Under the pieces are notes generated by a model. That model did not search any database. It saw only the letters and a list, made by a program, of their open reading frames with translations, and had not been told where the DNA came from. The translations under genes were made by a program, and so were the position numbers. A stretch of 64,000 bases of DNA from Candidatus Comchoanobacter bicostacola (GTDB taxonomy: Bacteria; Pseudomonadota; Gammaproteobacteria; Comchoanobacterales; Comchoanobacteraceae): positions 488,108 through 552,107 of the forward strand of contig NZ_CP092900.1 in assembly GCF_024172705.1 (NCBI RefSeq). Direction: 5' to 3'. Below, piece after piece: positions 35,081 through 44,663 of this stretch; the stretch's first letter is position 1; each line of letters begins with the position of its first letter.

Positions 35081-35719
35081 TTAACTCCCTGGGTAATATA
35101 TCTGGGCACTAGGCTTTGAGCTAATATATTCAATAGCGTGTAATATTCCTGGGATAAAACTGCTTTTGTCTGTTACTTCATGTGAAATAGTTATTAATGA
35201 GCCCTCCATGCAAAACTGAATCTCATGTTTAGCAATATATCTAGGCACTCTTATTGATTCAATAGTCGTGTCGAGCCTATCAGCTAGAAACAAACTGCTT
35301 CCTGAAGGACTATCTTTTTTCTGATTATGGTGCGTCTCTATTATTTTAGACACTTTATATTGGCTGCTAAGAATAACAGCTTGTTGTATCAGCGTTTTAA
35401 ATCCCATTGAGAAATTAGGAACAATTAACAACGGGAACGGAGTAGCCTCACACACAAGACGTGCATCAACCGGGCTAATACCACTTGTACCGATGATAAC
35501 AGGTATTGCATGTCTCTGATAGATAGCAATATGCGCTAGGATGTTAATATGAGAAGTTACATCAATAATTAAATCAGGCTGATGTAATGCAATCACAGTA
35601 GATAAATCCAGCCCTCTAACATGCTCAATAATCTGGTAATCGGCACTCAGTCTTGTGCATATAACAGACCCCAACCTCCCTCTAGCACCACTAACCAATA
35701 TTTTATGATAAGGCAGCAT
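35081..35719 (-). CDS. dapB: Dihydrodipicolinate reductase (short)
   Basis: A 212-residue DapB, the NAD(P)H reductase of the lysine/diaminopimelate pathway. The nucleotide-binding turn is SGARGRLGSV, and the catalytic/substrate block ETHHNQKKDSPSGSS matches the E-x-H-H-x-x-K-x-D-x-P-S-G signature. The start is ATG 35719 inside the end of lysC (17-base overlap); the upstream open frame is just the lysC shadow. E. coli DapB has 273 residues; the part between the Rossmann start and the substrate domain is condensed. It supplies DAP for peptidoglycan together with lysC; asd and other dap genes are not in the window. Confidence 0.92.
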   Translation of the reverse strand: MLPYHKILVSGARGRLGSVICTRLSADYQIIEHVRGLDLSTVIALHQPDLIIDVTSHINILAHIAIYQRHAIPVIIGTSGISPVDARLVCEATPFPLLIVPNFSMGFKTLIQQAVILSSQYKVSKIIETHHNQKKDSPSGSSLFLADRLDTTIESIRVPRYIAKHEIQFCMEGSLITISHEVTDKSSFIPGILHAIEYISSKPSAQIYYPGS

Positions 35720-36395
35720 GCGCTTTTGGCCCAATATAAGTTCCTGGTTCTGACTGCCGCCAATGCCCAAAATAAATCGGATGATTATACTGCTGAGCAA
35801 CTTCTACAGCCCTTTTATTCATGGGGCGCTGCCCATCTAATAGCTGGAGGAGAGACTGATAGGTAATACATTCTAAGTTATTCATATCCGAATCATAAAT
35901 ATGGGTTACATCTGAATAAATATAACATGCTAGCTGTAGTGCAATAGCTAAGTGCACAGCCGTCTCATCAGACCCCCCTCTTGAAAGAATAGCTAATTGG
36001 TTGGTTTCTGTCTTTGCTTGAAATCCAGGCACAATAGATACAATACCATTTGCGACATTCTCTTTAATTTTATCTGGCTGAGCTTTTACAACACAACCAC
36101 CATGTAGTTGATTTGCTACGAGCCCCATATTATCAAAGCTCATAATCTCAGATTTTACAGAGCGCTCTGCTAACGCCAGCTGCATGGCATAACAGGACTC
36201 AAGCTCACCTACTGCTAATGCGCGGTTACGAGCCTCTGAGCTACTAAAGTGCCTAAAACGTTGATATAGCTCATCCGTTCGTCCATAAGGTGCAGAGAGC
36301 ACAACTACATCGCCAGCCTCGATATTGCTTGCAATACAAGAAACTTGATCAGCTGTTATCAGTGAGCTTCCACCGTACTTTTTAACCTTGCCCAT
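35703..36395 (-). CDS. lysC: Aspartokinase catalytic domain without ACT domains
   Basis: A 230-residue aspartate kinase, the first step toward DAP, Lys, Thr and Met. KKYGGSSLITADQVS is the ATP-site start (KFGGTS), with later motifs FQAKTETNQLAILSRGGSDETAVHLA (the GRGGSDxTA loop) and YSDVTHIYDSD. The usual proteins are about 400-450 residues with two C-terminal ACT domains for feedback control. Those are entirely missing, so the enzyme should be insensitive to lysine or threonine unless controlled otherwise. It overlaps alaS by 14 bases upstream and dapB downstream. The alaS-lysC-csrA order is ancestral; dapB and nagZ are inserted here. Confidence 0.92.
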   Translation of the reverse strand: MGKVKKYGGSSLITADQVSCIASNIEAGDVVVLSAPYGRTDELYQRFRHFSSSEARNRALAVGELESCYAMQLALAERSVKSEIMSFDNMGLVANQLHGGCVVKAQPDKIKENVANGIVSIVPGFQAKTETNQLAILSRGGSDETAVHLAIALQLACYIYSDVTHIYDSDMNNLECITYQSLLQLLDGQRPMNKRAVEVAQQYNHPIYFGHWRQSEPGTYIGPKAHAALS

Positions 36396-38952
36396 GGCTT
36401 GTTTCTATCCATGAAATAATATCCTCCTCAATAGATGGTTCTACACTTATATTGAGAACACCTTGAGCCTGTTTTGGCTTGCCACCACCCTTCCCACCAA
36501 ACTGATCAATTAACTGATTAAAAATTTTAGCGCAGCTATACTCAGTATTAAAGGAGCTCATGAAAACTTGAGTCTGCCCCTGATTTTTACTGAGTAAAAT
36601 TAAAACGGTTTGATTAGCCTTAGACTTTAACGCACCAGATATGGAGCGTAGTGTTGTAATATCTAGACCATCTAACACTTGTATAATTGCTTGACCATGC
36701 TTGAGTGGGTGCGCCCTTTGTAGCCAACTAGCTGACTCAAGCGTATACACTTTCTGCAAAAGCTTGCTTTCTTGCTTCCTGACTTTCTTCAAGTCTTGTA
36801 TTGTCTGCTGTGCCTTATTAACGAGCGTATCAGAGTTCGCTTTAAACAACCCATTAAGCTTTGAGCGCTCTGAGCGCATTGACTGCATCCAATGATAGGC
36901 AGCCTGGCCACTCAATGCTTCAATTCGCCTAATGCCTGAGGCAATTCCAGTTTCCTGAATAATAACAAACAAACCAATTGATCCCGTTGCCGAAACATGG
37001 AGCCCACCACATAGTTCTGTAGAAATTGACCCAAACTGCATCACACGCACTGTGTCTGCATACTTTTCATCAAACAAGGCCATAACCCCTTGCTTCTTTG
37101 CATCTTCTAGAGACATCCACTGCTCTGTTTGTGGAATATTTTGCTGAATCTGTTGGTTTACAATCTGCTCAACCTTCGCTATTTCATCCCGAGTCATTGG
37201 TGAGGGATGTGCAAAATCAAACCGTAAGCGTTCTGGCGCTACCAAGGACCCTTTTTGTAACACATGCTTACCCAAAATAGATCGTAGTGCTGCATGTAAT
37301 AAATGCGTAGCCGTATGATTTTTTGCTGTTTCTTTTCGTGCGTGATCGATACGGAGCGCTACATCCTCACCAGGGCTAAGCGTACCTGAAGCTACATAGC
37401 CAATATGACCAATGGCCTGATTAAACTTTTGTGTATCTTGCACAATAAACTGACCATAAGGACCTTGTATAACACCCTGGTCTCCTACTTGACCGCCTCC
37501 CTCAGGATAAAAGGAGCTTTCATTAACAAAAATAATGGCCTTATCATCAGATTTTAACTGCTTTACAGGCTCACTATCTATATAAAGCTTCAATATTTGT
37601 GCATCATTCTCCTCACGTTGATAACCCAAAAATTTTGTTTCTAAGTCTATATCTAGGCCGCCGATATGAGCTGAAAACTGCGCATTGGATTTAGACCGCT
37701 CCTTTTGCTCTTGCATATGGACTTTATACGCTTCTTTATCAACCGAAAAACCACGCGCTAATGCAATTTTCTTTGTCATATCTAATGGAAAACCATAGGT
37801 ATCATAAAGCTTGAATGCATCTAATCCAGAGATTATTTTCTTAGAATCACTAAGCAACTGCTCTAACAGAGCCATGCCTTGCTTGATCGTAGTTGCGAAA
37901 CGACCCTCTTCATCTGCTATAACCTTGTAAATAACATCTCTTTTTTCATTCAAATCAGGGTATGAAGTTGCATAAATATCATAGACAACATCAGATAGTT
38001 CAGCAAAAAATTGGTTTTTTACACCTGCATTATATGCAAAGCCTATTGCACGTCGCATGATTCTTCTTAGTACATACCCCCTACCTTCATTACTTGGATA
38101 AACACCATCAGCAATGAGAAAGACACATGATCTGATATGATCTGCAATGACTCTAGACGTCGTTAAATCAACGCCTTTATTTTCTAGTGTGCTGATTATA
38201 GGCATAAACAAATCAGTCTCAAAATTATTATGGACATCTTGTAATACTGCGCACAAACGCTCTAATCCCATCCCGGTATCCAGTCCTAGGCTGGGTAAAT
38301 TAACTCGGCTACCATCAGCTTTCATTTCATATTGCATGAAAACTAAATTCCAAATTTCAACGTATCGATCTCCGTCCTCGTCTGGTGTTCCAGGCATACC
38401 TCCAGGCACCTCTGGCCCATGGTCATAGAATATTTCAGTACAAGGTCCACACGGGCCAACGTCGCCCATTGACCAGAAATTATCTTTTTCCCCGCAGTCA
38501 ATAACTCGATCTGACGCGAGCCCAATCACATTCTCCCAAATAGATCTAGCCTCTTTATCATCATAATAAACAGTCACAATCAGGCGATCTGCAGGAATCT
38601 TATAAATCGCTGTCAGTAACCCCCAAGCCTCTTGAATAGCCGCTTCTTTACTTGCATCTTTAAACACAAAGTTACCTAGCATCTCGAAAAAAGTGTGATG
38701 CCTTGCGGTAAAGCCTACTTGTTCTAAATCATTGTGTTTTCCGCCTGCACGAACACATTTTTGTGCAGTGCACGCTTTTGTGAAGTCATTCACCTCAGTC
38801 CCTAAAAATGCACCCTTGAATGGAACCATTCCTGCATTAGTAAATAAAAGTGTTGGATCATTAGCAGGAACTAATGAGTATGAGTGTTTTTGAGTATAAC
38901 CCTTGTCCGAAAAAAATTTCAAAAACTGACTTCTAATCTCTTGGCTTTTCAC
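36382..38952 (-). CDS. alaS: Alanyl-tRNA synthetase
   Basis: An 856-residue class II synthetase of standard length. Catalytic-domain motifs include FTNAGMVPFKGAFLG, ARHHTFFEMLGNFVFK and GLDTGMGLERLCAVLQ. The editing domain has HTATHLLHAAL (HxxxH) and ELCGGLHVSATG (C-x-x-x-H). The C-terminal Gly-rich FGGKGGGKPKQAQG is intact. It charges tRNA-Ala and clears mischarged Ser and Gly. It heads the alaS-lysC-dapB-nagZ cluster, with its stop inside lysC. Confidence 0.98.
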   Translation of the reverse strand: MKSQEIRSQFLKFFSDKGYTQKHSYSLVPANDPTLLFTNAGMVPFKGAFLGTEVNDFTKACTAQKCVRAGGKHNDLEQVGFTARHHTFFEMLGNFVFKDASKEAAIQEAWGLLTAIYKIPADRLIVTVYYDDKEARSIWENVIGLASDRVIDCGEKDNFWSMGDVGPCGPCTEIFYDHGPEVPGGMPGTPDEDGDRYVEIWNLVFMQYEMKADGSRVNLPSLGLDTGMGLERLCAVLQDVHNNFETDLFMPIISTLENKGVDLTTSRVIADHIRSCVFLIADGVYPSNEGRGYVLRRIMRRAIGFAYNAGVKNQFFAELSDVVYDIYATSYPDLNEKRDVIYKVIADEEGRFATTIKQGMALLEQLLSDSKKIISGLDAFKLYDTYGFPLDMTKKIALARGFSVDKEAYKVHMQEQKERSKSNAQFSAHIGGLDIDLETKFLGYQREENDAQILKLYIDSEPVKQLKSDDKAIIFVNESSFYPEGGGQVGDQGVIQGPYGQFIVQDTQKFNQAIGHIGYVASGTLSPGEDVALRIDHARKETAKNHTATHLLHAALRSILGKHVLQKGSLVAPERLRFDFAHPSPMTRDEIAKVEQIVNQQIQQNIPQTEQWMSLEDAKKQGVMALFDEKYADTVRVMQFGSISTELCGGLHVSATGSIGLFVIIQETGIASGIRRIEALSGQAAYHWMQSMRSERSKLNGLFKANSDTLVNKAQQTIQDLKKVRKQESKLLQKVYTLESASWLQRAHPLKHGQAIIQVLDGLDITTLRSISGALKSKANQTVLILLSKNQGQTQVFMSSFNTEYSCAKIFNQLIDQFGGKGGGKPKQAQGVLNISVEPSIEEDIISWIETSHGQG

Positions 38953-39155
38953 AATACATTTAAACCTATCATTAACGTGTATATAATCTATATGATTTAA
39001 TACAGTATCACTAGATTTTTTTGAAAATCCTAGGTAATGAGCCCGTACTTAGCATTTTTTACGGTTTGATGATTATTTCAGACTATCATACAACTAATTA
39101 TGAGGAGCTCTTACTTAAAAGAAAAGTATCATAGAAAGTGTATTTTAAAGGTATA

Positions 39156-42100
39156 TCATTTATCTTTGCTTCCCATCGGGCCTTTATCTATCTTTAACTT
39201 ACCTTCCTCTGCTTTTGATAGTTTTTTTTTATACATCTGAGAATTAGAAAAAATACTTACCTCTTTTTCTTGTACTATTGCTAGTGGCTTACGACCTTTA
39301 GACCCACTCATTAATAAAGCATGCATCTTCTTGTGAGCTGGCTCTGAGCTTAGGGCTGTCATTTTAATAACTGTGTTTCCATTACTATTAATCTCAGCTA
39401 ACATACTCTGCTCAAACTGTGATAAATCAAGCAAGTACTTGAGTAGTGTAAATGAGCCTAGTTTAACTGAATAAAACATTAAAAAGATAATATCCTCAGG
39501 TTGTAACTCAGCTACATGATCACTACTGAAAAATTTATGCAACAGAAACTCATTATTAGTTCTAGACGCATATGAAACACAAATAATAGCTATAGCTTTT
39601 GACTCGCCCGCGTATTCTGATAGTAAATAGTCCGCCATTATTTCACCACTGTCACAGACCTTAGAAAACACCATCGCTAACTCTTTATATCCTTTATATT
39701 GATAAATTTGATCAACGAGGTCTCTTAACACATTCTCAGGTTCTTTTTCCACCATTTCTAACATCATAGGCACCTTCATATTACTTATCAAAGACCTCAA
39801 ACAAGCACCACTCTTATATTTTAAAACTAGTGATACAACTGTATCACCCTCTTTAGAAGCCACAAATAGATCTGCTCCTTTATCTATAAGCAACTTGAGT
39901 ACATCATCATAGTTATATTTTACAGCAAACATAAGTGCAGTATGGCCCATACTGTCTACACTATTTATATCAGCACCCGCTTCTAGCAGCATTTGAATAT
40001 ATGCTACATCGCTTGTTGCTACAGCCAACATTAATGATGTTTCACCACTACTATTTTTTACTACCGATAAAATAGGTAAAAGCAGCTTCATTGCGTATTC
40101 GTCTTCATACTTTGATAAAATCTTCATTAACTTTTGTAAGGGATCAAAACCGATATTCGGATACTCAATAATTTTTTTAACTATCGGGTAATTTTTTTCT
40201 TTAATTGCTCTTTCAAATAATGGATATAGTTTTCCATCAGACCGCCTTATTTCAGCACCTACAATTATATCACATATCACTGCTTGTGACATTGCATTGG
40301 ATTTAAATGTTACATCCACCAATCCTTTAGAAGATAATGCGTGAATCAGCATCTTCACCTTGAGCAGATTTGATGAAGCAATTAATACATCTAACAATGC
40401 CTCCTTCCCATTTACGATACAGTCAGCCCCCTTGTCAATTAAATGAGCAGCTACTTTGTAATGATTATACTCAAGAGCTAATTCCAAGGGAGTCTTTTTA
40501 CCTTTTACTGCTAATGTAGAAGCCTTATGTGTAAGCAAAGCATCTAAGCATGCTATATCTCCTTGCTTGACTGCATGCATGAGCAATGATTGTCCTGAGC
40601 TGCATACTAAGTCTGGATTTAAGCCTGAATCAAATAAAGCATTAAGTGAATAACCGTTTTGATAAGTAACCGCCATGAATGCTAATTTACTTAAGTTTGT
40701 TTCTGAGGCATAACTATCCACTTCATGACGGAGAAACCATGAGATAACTCCGGTGTCTTTTCCATACTTTATAGCTTTTAACAAAGGTGTTTCATCAAAC
40801 ATGTTGACTGAATCAGTCGCCTCACCCATGGATGCAAGTATTGGTAGAATATCAGCCCTAATACTTACTGCTGCAAGGTGCATTAACGTATCACCATGCT
40901 TTATTATAAATCCTTCTTTCTGGATAGCAGCTAGTAAGTCAACGGCTACAGACTGAACCAATTGAAATACGGCTTCTGGCAGTCTGTTTAACCCCGTTAT
41001 AATTTCTCGGTTAGAATGATTCTCTTTAGGAATCATAGCAGCTATAGCAGGTAGTTGATTTATACATTCCATTAACAACGGCACATCTGAATAGATTCGT
41101 TTAGCTACAAAGAGCCACTCATGCTTAGTACCTCTTCGAGCTATAGCTCTAATTATATCTTTATCTACAATCAATTCATGTCCTCTAACTTGAGTCTCAG
41201 CATACATTCTTTGAACAACTGCTAGCTGCTCTAAAAAACTCAGCCCTTGCCAATGATATAATTCATATGCAGACTGGGTACTCATTACGCCTCTATGGCG
41301 TATATCTGCGGTAGGGTATGCAATAGATAACGGTAAAGCGCAGGGTGGAAAAGTTGAGTAAATATCACCAGATCCCACCCGCCTTCTAACCTGACTAGAA
41401 GTATTAAAAGTGTAATTTTGACTTCCTTGAAATAATTCAATTAACGCAATGACATTAGCAGAAAACAAGCCTTTAACTTCATGAAACTTATCATCTGGCA
41501 ACACCTGTGGCCCACCTCTATTGAATGTATTAACAACCCCTTCTGCAACAGACTTCTTCTGTAGATCTGCCAATATTTGTAGCTGTACATAGAATACATT
41601 GCTGGCTTTAGTAACAGACCCATATTGAACAATTAACTCTCTTAAAGCAAGGCTTAATCCATAGCATACACCCTCTGAGCTCACCTGTTCCAAATGAGGC
41701 TTTCCTACATTTATAAAAGCAGCCAAAAAATAAAAATAGTCCTTTTGAGGAATCGCCACACTCAAACTTGACTCTAAACCTTCAGATTCTGGTGGATGAG
41801 TAATTATGGAGCTAGATAAGGTAGCTAACCAAAGTGGCGCTTTTGATTTGAGAGCACCACTAGAACCTTCATTAATTAACGTTGAAGTATTGTATGAAAA
41901 AATCTGATCAACAATACTCTTTAGTTCTAACGTACCTACGTTTAAGTTAGGATTAACATCATTAGGATCATAAAAAGCATAATCCGCGCCTTGTTTAATA
42001 ACAAGCATTGAATGGTTTAGGGTTAAAATCTGACAAATATCACCATCCTCAAGATGATTTAACTCATCAAATAGCTCTTCTCGTCTAAATATACCTTTTT

Positions 42101-42173
42101 TAATATTCATGTGCTCATTTAGTGCAGCACAATATGTATCTAAGCGCCTTTTTAAATAGTCATTTCTTATCAT
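39156..42173 (-). CDS. Ankyrin-repeat protein with permuted papain-like protease domain, putative effector
   Basis: A 1005-residue protein with no signal peptide. Residues about 40-75 (CQILTLNHSMLVIKQGADYA then YDPNDVN) align with the His/Asp half of the protease-like gene at 42331 (CTLSVSCVHATGIYKID, YDSNRDN). Residues about 164-180 (SSEGVCYGLSLALREL) align with its Cys half (QSGVCHGLSTLWL). Thus H54-D69 come before C170, the reverse of the neighbour. From about residue 430 ankyrin repeats follow, clearest in GDTLMHLAAVSIRADILPI, GQSLLMHAVKQGDIACLDAL, GETSLMLAVATSDVAYIQML and GHTALMFAVKYNYDDVLKLL. The C-terminus is basic (KKKLSKAEEGKLKIDKG). The layout suggests a host-directed cysteine protease or transferase; activity is inferred. 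Confidence 0.65.
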   Translation of the reverse strand: MIRNDYLKRRLDTYCAALNEHMNIKKGIFRREELFDELNHLEDGDICQILTLNHSMLVIKQGADYAFYDPNDVNPNLNVGTLELKSIVDQIFSYNTSTLINEGSSGALKSKAPLWLATLSSSIITHPPESEGLESSLSVAIPQKDYFYFLAAFINVGKPHLEQVSSEGVCYGLSLALRELIVQYGSVTKASNVFYVQLQILADLQKKSVAEGVVNTFNRGGPQVLPDDKFHEVKGLFSANVIALIELFQGSQNYTFNTSSQVRRRVGSGDIYSTFPPCALPLSIAYPTADIRHRGVMSTQSAYELYHWQGLSFLEQLAVVQRMYAETQVRGHELIVDKDIIRAIARRGTKHEWLFVAKRIYSDVPLLMECINQLPAIAAMIPKENHSNREIITGLNRLPEAVFQLVQSVAVDLLAAIQKEGFIIKHGDTLMHLAAVSIRADILPILASMGEATDSVNMFDETPLLKAIKYGKDTGVISWFLRHEVDSYASETNLSKLAFMAVTYQNGYSLNALFDSGLNPDLVCSSGQSLLMHAVKQGDIACLDALLTHKASTLAVKGKKTPLELALEYNHYKVAAHLIDKGADCIVNGKEALLDVLIASSNLLKVKMLIHALSSKGLVDVTFKSNAMSQAVICDIIVGAEIRRSDGKLYPLFERAIKEKNYPIVKKIIEYPNIGFDPLQKLMKILSKYEDEYAMKLLLPILSVVKNSSGETSLMLAVATSDVAYIQMLLEAGADINSVDSMGHTALMFAVKYNYDDVLKLLIDKGADLFVASKEGDTVVSLVLKYKSGACLRSLISNMKVPMMLEMVEKEPENVLRDLVDQIYQYKGYKELAMVFSKVCDSGEIMADYLLSEYAGESKAIAIICVSYASRTNNEFLLHKFFSSDHVAELQPEDIIFLMFYSVKLGSFTLLKYLLDLSQFEQSMLAEINSNGNTVIKMTALSSEPAHKKMHALLMSGSKGRKPLAIVQEKEVSIFSNSQMYKKKLSKAEEGKLKIDKGPMGSKDK

Positions 42174-42330
42174 TATTCTTTTACTTTTTCTACTGTTATC
42201 CTTTGTAACTAAAAACCCATAAATATCAGAAATTTATTTCCATTATTATAATAAGAGCCCGGTGTGATGTTTTATCTGACAAAGATGAGTTTAGTGTTAT
42301 AAAAAAAGCAATTAAATAAAAGAGAGTAAT

Positions 42331-44292
42331 ATGCTTACACCAAAAGATCTAAAAAAAGATAAGGCCGCAAAAATGGAAGTTATTGCGCATGATAATGTTT
42401 GTGACAGAATACTTGCACATCCTATGTTAACGCGCAGTTTCAAATATAATCAAAAGACTCGCAAAATAGAAATAATCGTTAAACCACTATTGAGTGATAC
42501 GATTAAGAGAATACAATCAGGAGTTTGTCATGGGTTATCAACGTTATGGTTGCAGCAAGTTGATATGCATGCCAACGTCAAAAAAAGTGAAGGGGCAAAA
42601 TCAATACAAAAAGCGACAGAATCATTTAACAAACTGATGAAAGACCCAGCGGAAGATCTAGTGGAAGGCCATGTGGAACAAAGAGCGAAAAAAAGATCTA
42701 ATCCTAATTCCTTTCCATTTGAGAATATAATGGATCAAGAAGCCTGGGTAGAAAAGAATCTTTCAGAAAAGTTAGAAGAAAAATTTAATCTAAAAGAAAA
42801 ATTTAATGAAAGTGAAAATATCCAGAAATGGATAGATCAACAAATTGAATTAATGTTGAGAAGCACTGGACAACGCGGCGGTTTAGAACATATCTTAAAC
42901 ACTCAAGACATGACACTAGAGTATCATTTTGGTAGAAAGGATATAGATAAACCAAAAAGACAACTGTATCTGGCTCAAGAGTTTTTTAATAGTACAAACC
43001 AAGCCCACTACCACAAAAAAATTGCAGTCCCTAATATTCATAGTCACATAGTAGATCTACTTAAGTGTATCCCAGAGAAAACAATGTGTACCTTAAGTGT
43101 TTCATGTGTGCACGCAACTGGCATTTATAAAATAGATAACAGGTTATATTGGTACGATTCAAATCGAGATAACGTAGAAGTAGTCGATATAACGAACAGT
43201 GCTGAATTAATGGGAATCACGAGCAGTCTTAAAAGATATGGCGAAGATATAGTAAATTCTACTGTGAAATTAAACGCTTTCTCTAAAAAAACAATTTCAT
43301 TTGAAGGACAACTAGCTAAGTTGAAAGCAACACTCTTAAAAAAGTATATGGCCTCACTAACAGATGGGGTCGATTATGTTGAGTTGATGAGACTACTAGA
43401 AACAACATTACTTCCAACGCAAGAACAACTATTTTATAATAAGGTCAATACCTTAGCAAGTAACCGAAAATCTAACCTAGAATTTCGACTAAGATTAATA
43501 ACAGCACTCGAGATTTCAGAAAACCCGCGCACTATTTTACAGAAAATGTGGCTCCATAGCAAACCTGAAAATAAAGACTCTATAGCAGGTTTTATAATAG
43601 ATGCAATTAAATTAATAGATAAGCCTAAGGAAAGTGACTATGTAGAACTTAATCAAGTATTATCGACACCGCACCCACGGCCATCATTAGCAAAGCTACA
43701 TCTTTTAGAACCTACAAAGCACCGAGACCTTTTAATTAAGTTCCTTATTGCATCTGATCAACCTGAATTATCATTTGAAGAGAAGCGAAAACACTTTAAA
43801 AAAAGTTATTCAATACTGACAAATAGAGATTTAGAGTTTTGCCTTGAGAAGGGGGTTAACCTTGGGATAGATCTATTTAAAACTATACTCGATCCTGATG
43901 ACAATACTAAAAATACTCAGACAAGAGTAGAAATCATGGGTTTACTCGGAAGTCATGGCAAAGGTCCAACTGATTTTATCTTTTTACAAAAATTACAGCA
44001 CGCCTCCCCAGATGATCTCCTCAAATCACTCAAAATCATCCTAACACACAAAGGAATAACAACCACTGCTAACCATGTGGCTGCAAATCGTATTAAAAAA
44101 GATCTAATAGAGAAGATTTGCAGGGCTGAATCTTCACCTTTAAGTCCGGAAGACATTCGTATAATGAAAGATAATTTAAAACAACCAGCCATGGCTGCTC
44201 TGGAACAGAGTAAGGCTAAATATAACAAAACAACTAAAGATGGCAGTCCTCCTTCTCTCCCTCCAAAACCAGATCATTTCCAACCTAAATAG
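42331..44292 (+). CDS. YopT/C58-like papain-fold protein, putative effector
   Basis: A 653-residue protein with AAGAGAGTAAT before the ATG and no signal peptide. Residues 63-75 (SGVCHGLSTLWLQ, C66), H261 in CVHATGIYKI and D276 in YWYDSNRDN reproduce the C-H-D pattern of YopT/AvrPphB-type (C58) cysteine proteases: GxCxxLSxxW, then HAxxxY, then [FY]DxN. Between C and H lies a long charged helical insert. The C-terminal 330 residues are helical (LEFRLRLITALEISENPRTI and repeats of similar length) and end in a Pro-rich tail PPSLPPKPDHFQPK that could bind SH3 domains. It is divergent from the permuted-domain ankyrin gene at 39156. Function as a host-targeted protease is inferred. Confidence 0.6.
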   Translation: MLTPKDLKKDKAAKMEVIAHDNVCDRILAHPMLTRSFKYNQKTRKIEIIVKPLLSDTIKRIQSGVCHGLSTLWLQQVDMHANVKKSEGAKSIQKATESFNKLMKDPAEDLVEGHVEQRAKKRSNPNSFPFENIMDQEAWVEKNLSEKLEEKFNLKEKFNESENIQKWIDQQIELMLRSTGQRGGLEHILNTQDMTLEYHFGRKDIDKPKRQLYLAQEFFNSTNQAHYHKKIAVPNIHSHIVDLLKCIPEKTMCTLSVSCVHATGIYKIDNRLYWYDSNRDNVEVVDITNSAELMGITSSLKRYGEDIVNSTVKLNAFSKKTISFEGQLAKLKATLLKKYMASLTDGVDYVELMRLLETTLLPTQEQLFYNKVNTLASNRKSNLEFRLRLITALEISENPRTILQKMWLHSKPENKDSIAGFIIDAIKLIDKPKESDYVELNQVLSTPHPRPSLAKLHLLEPTKHRDLLIKFLIASDQPELSFEEKRKHFKKSYSILTNRDLEFCLEKGVNLGIDLFKTILDPDDNTKNTQTRVEIMGLLGSHGKGPTDFIFLQKLQHASPDDLLKSLKIILTHKGITTTANHVAANRIKKDLIEKICRAESSPLSPEDIRIMKDNLKQPAMAALEQSKAKYNKTTKDGSPPSLPPKPDHFQPK

Positions 44293-44663
44293 CAAATATA
44301 GAGAATAAAATCAATCCTATATACTCTTTTGAGACAGCAGAATTTAACTTCACGCTATAAGCAGCGCAAAACAGAGTTACCAGCCTTTTCTATACTGAAG
44401 TGTAATACACTCTCATCCTTAGCGTTTACTAAATTAATATTTTCTTACCTAGAAAAAATCAAGGGTCGCCAGCAATTGCAGGTGTTATAGCTCCAAAATA
44501 TCTCTGTTTAACAGATGTTTCAAAAAATATCAATCTCAACAAATAATTTCCTAGTAACATCAATCTTCAAAGCCCTGAGCTATATGGGGATTATCTAATG
44601 CAAGTGACAAAGCAGGATAAAAAGAAACCGTTCGCACCCCCTTCAAAAAGAGCCTCTACCGCC
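44293..44663 (+). other. Intergenic with a possible small basic ORF
   Basis: The only feature is a 35-codon frame at 44598-44705 (MQVTKQDKKKPFAPPSKRAS...), with GGGGA eight bases upstream. It overlaps the 3' end of the convergent transporter gene. It could be a small protein or the relic of a basic, Pro-rich C-terminus. The rest shows no feature. Confidence 0.3.
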
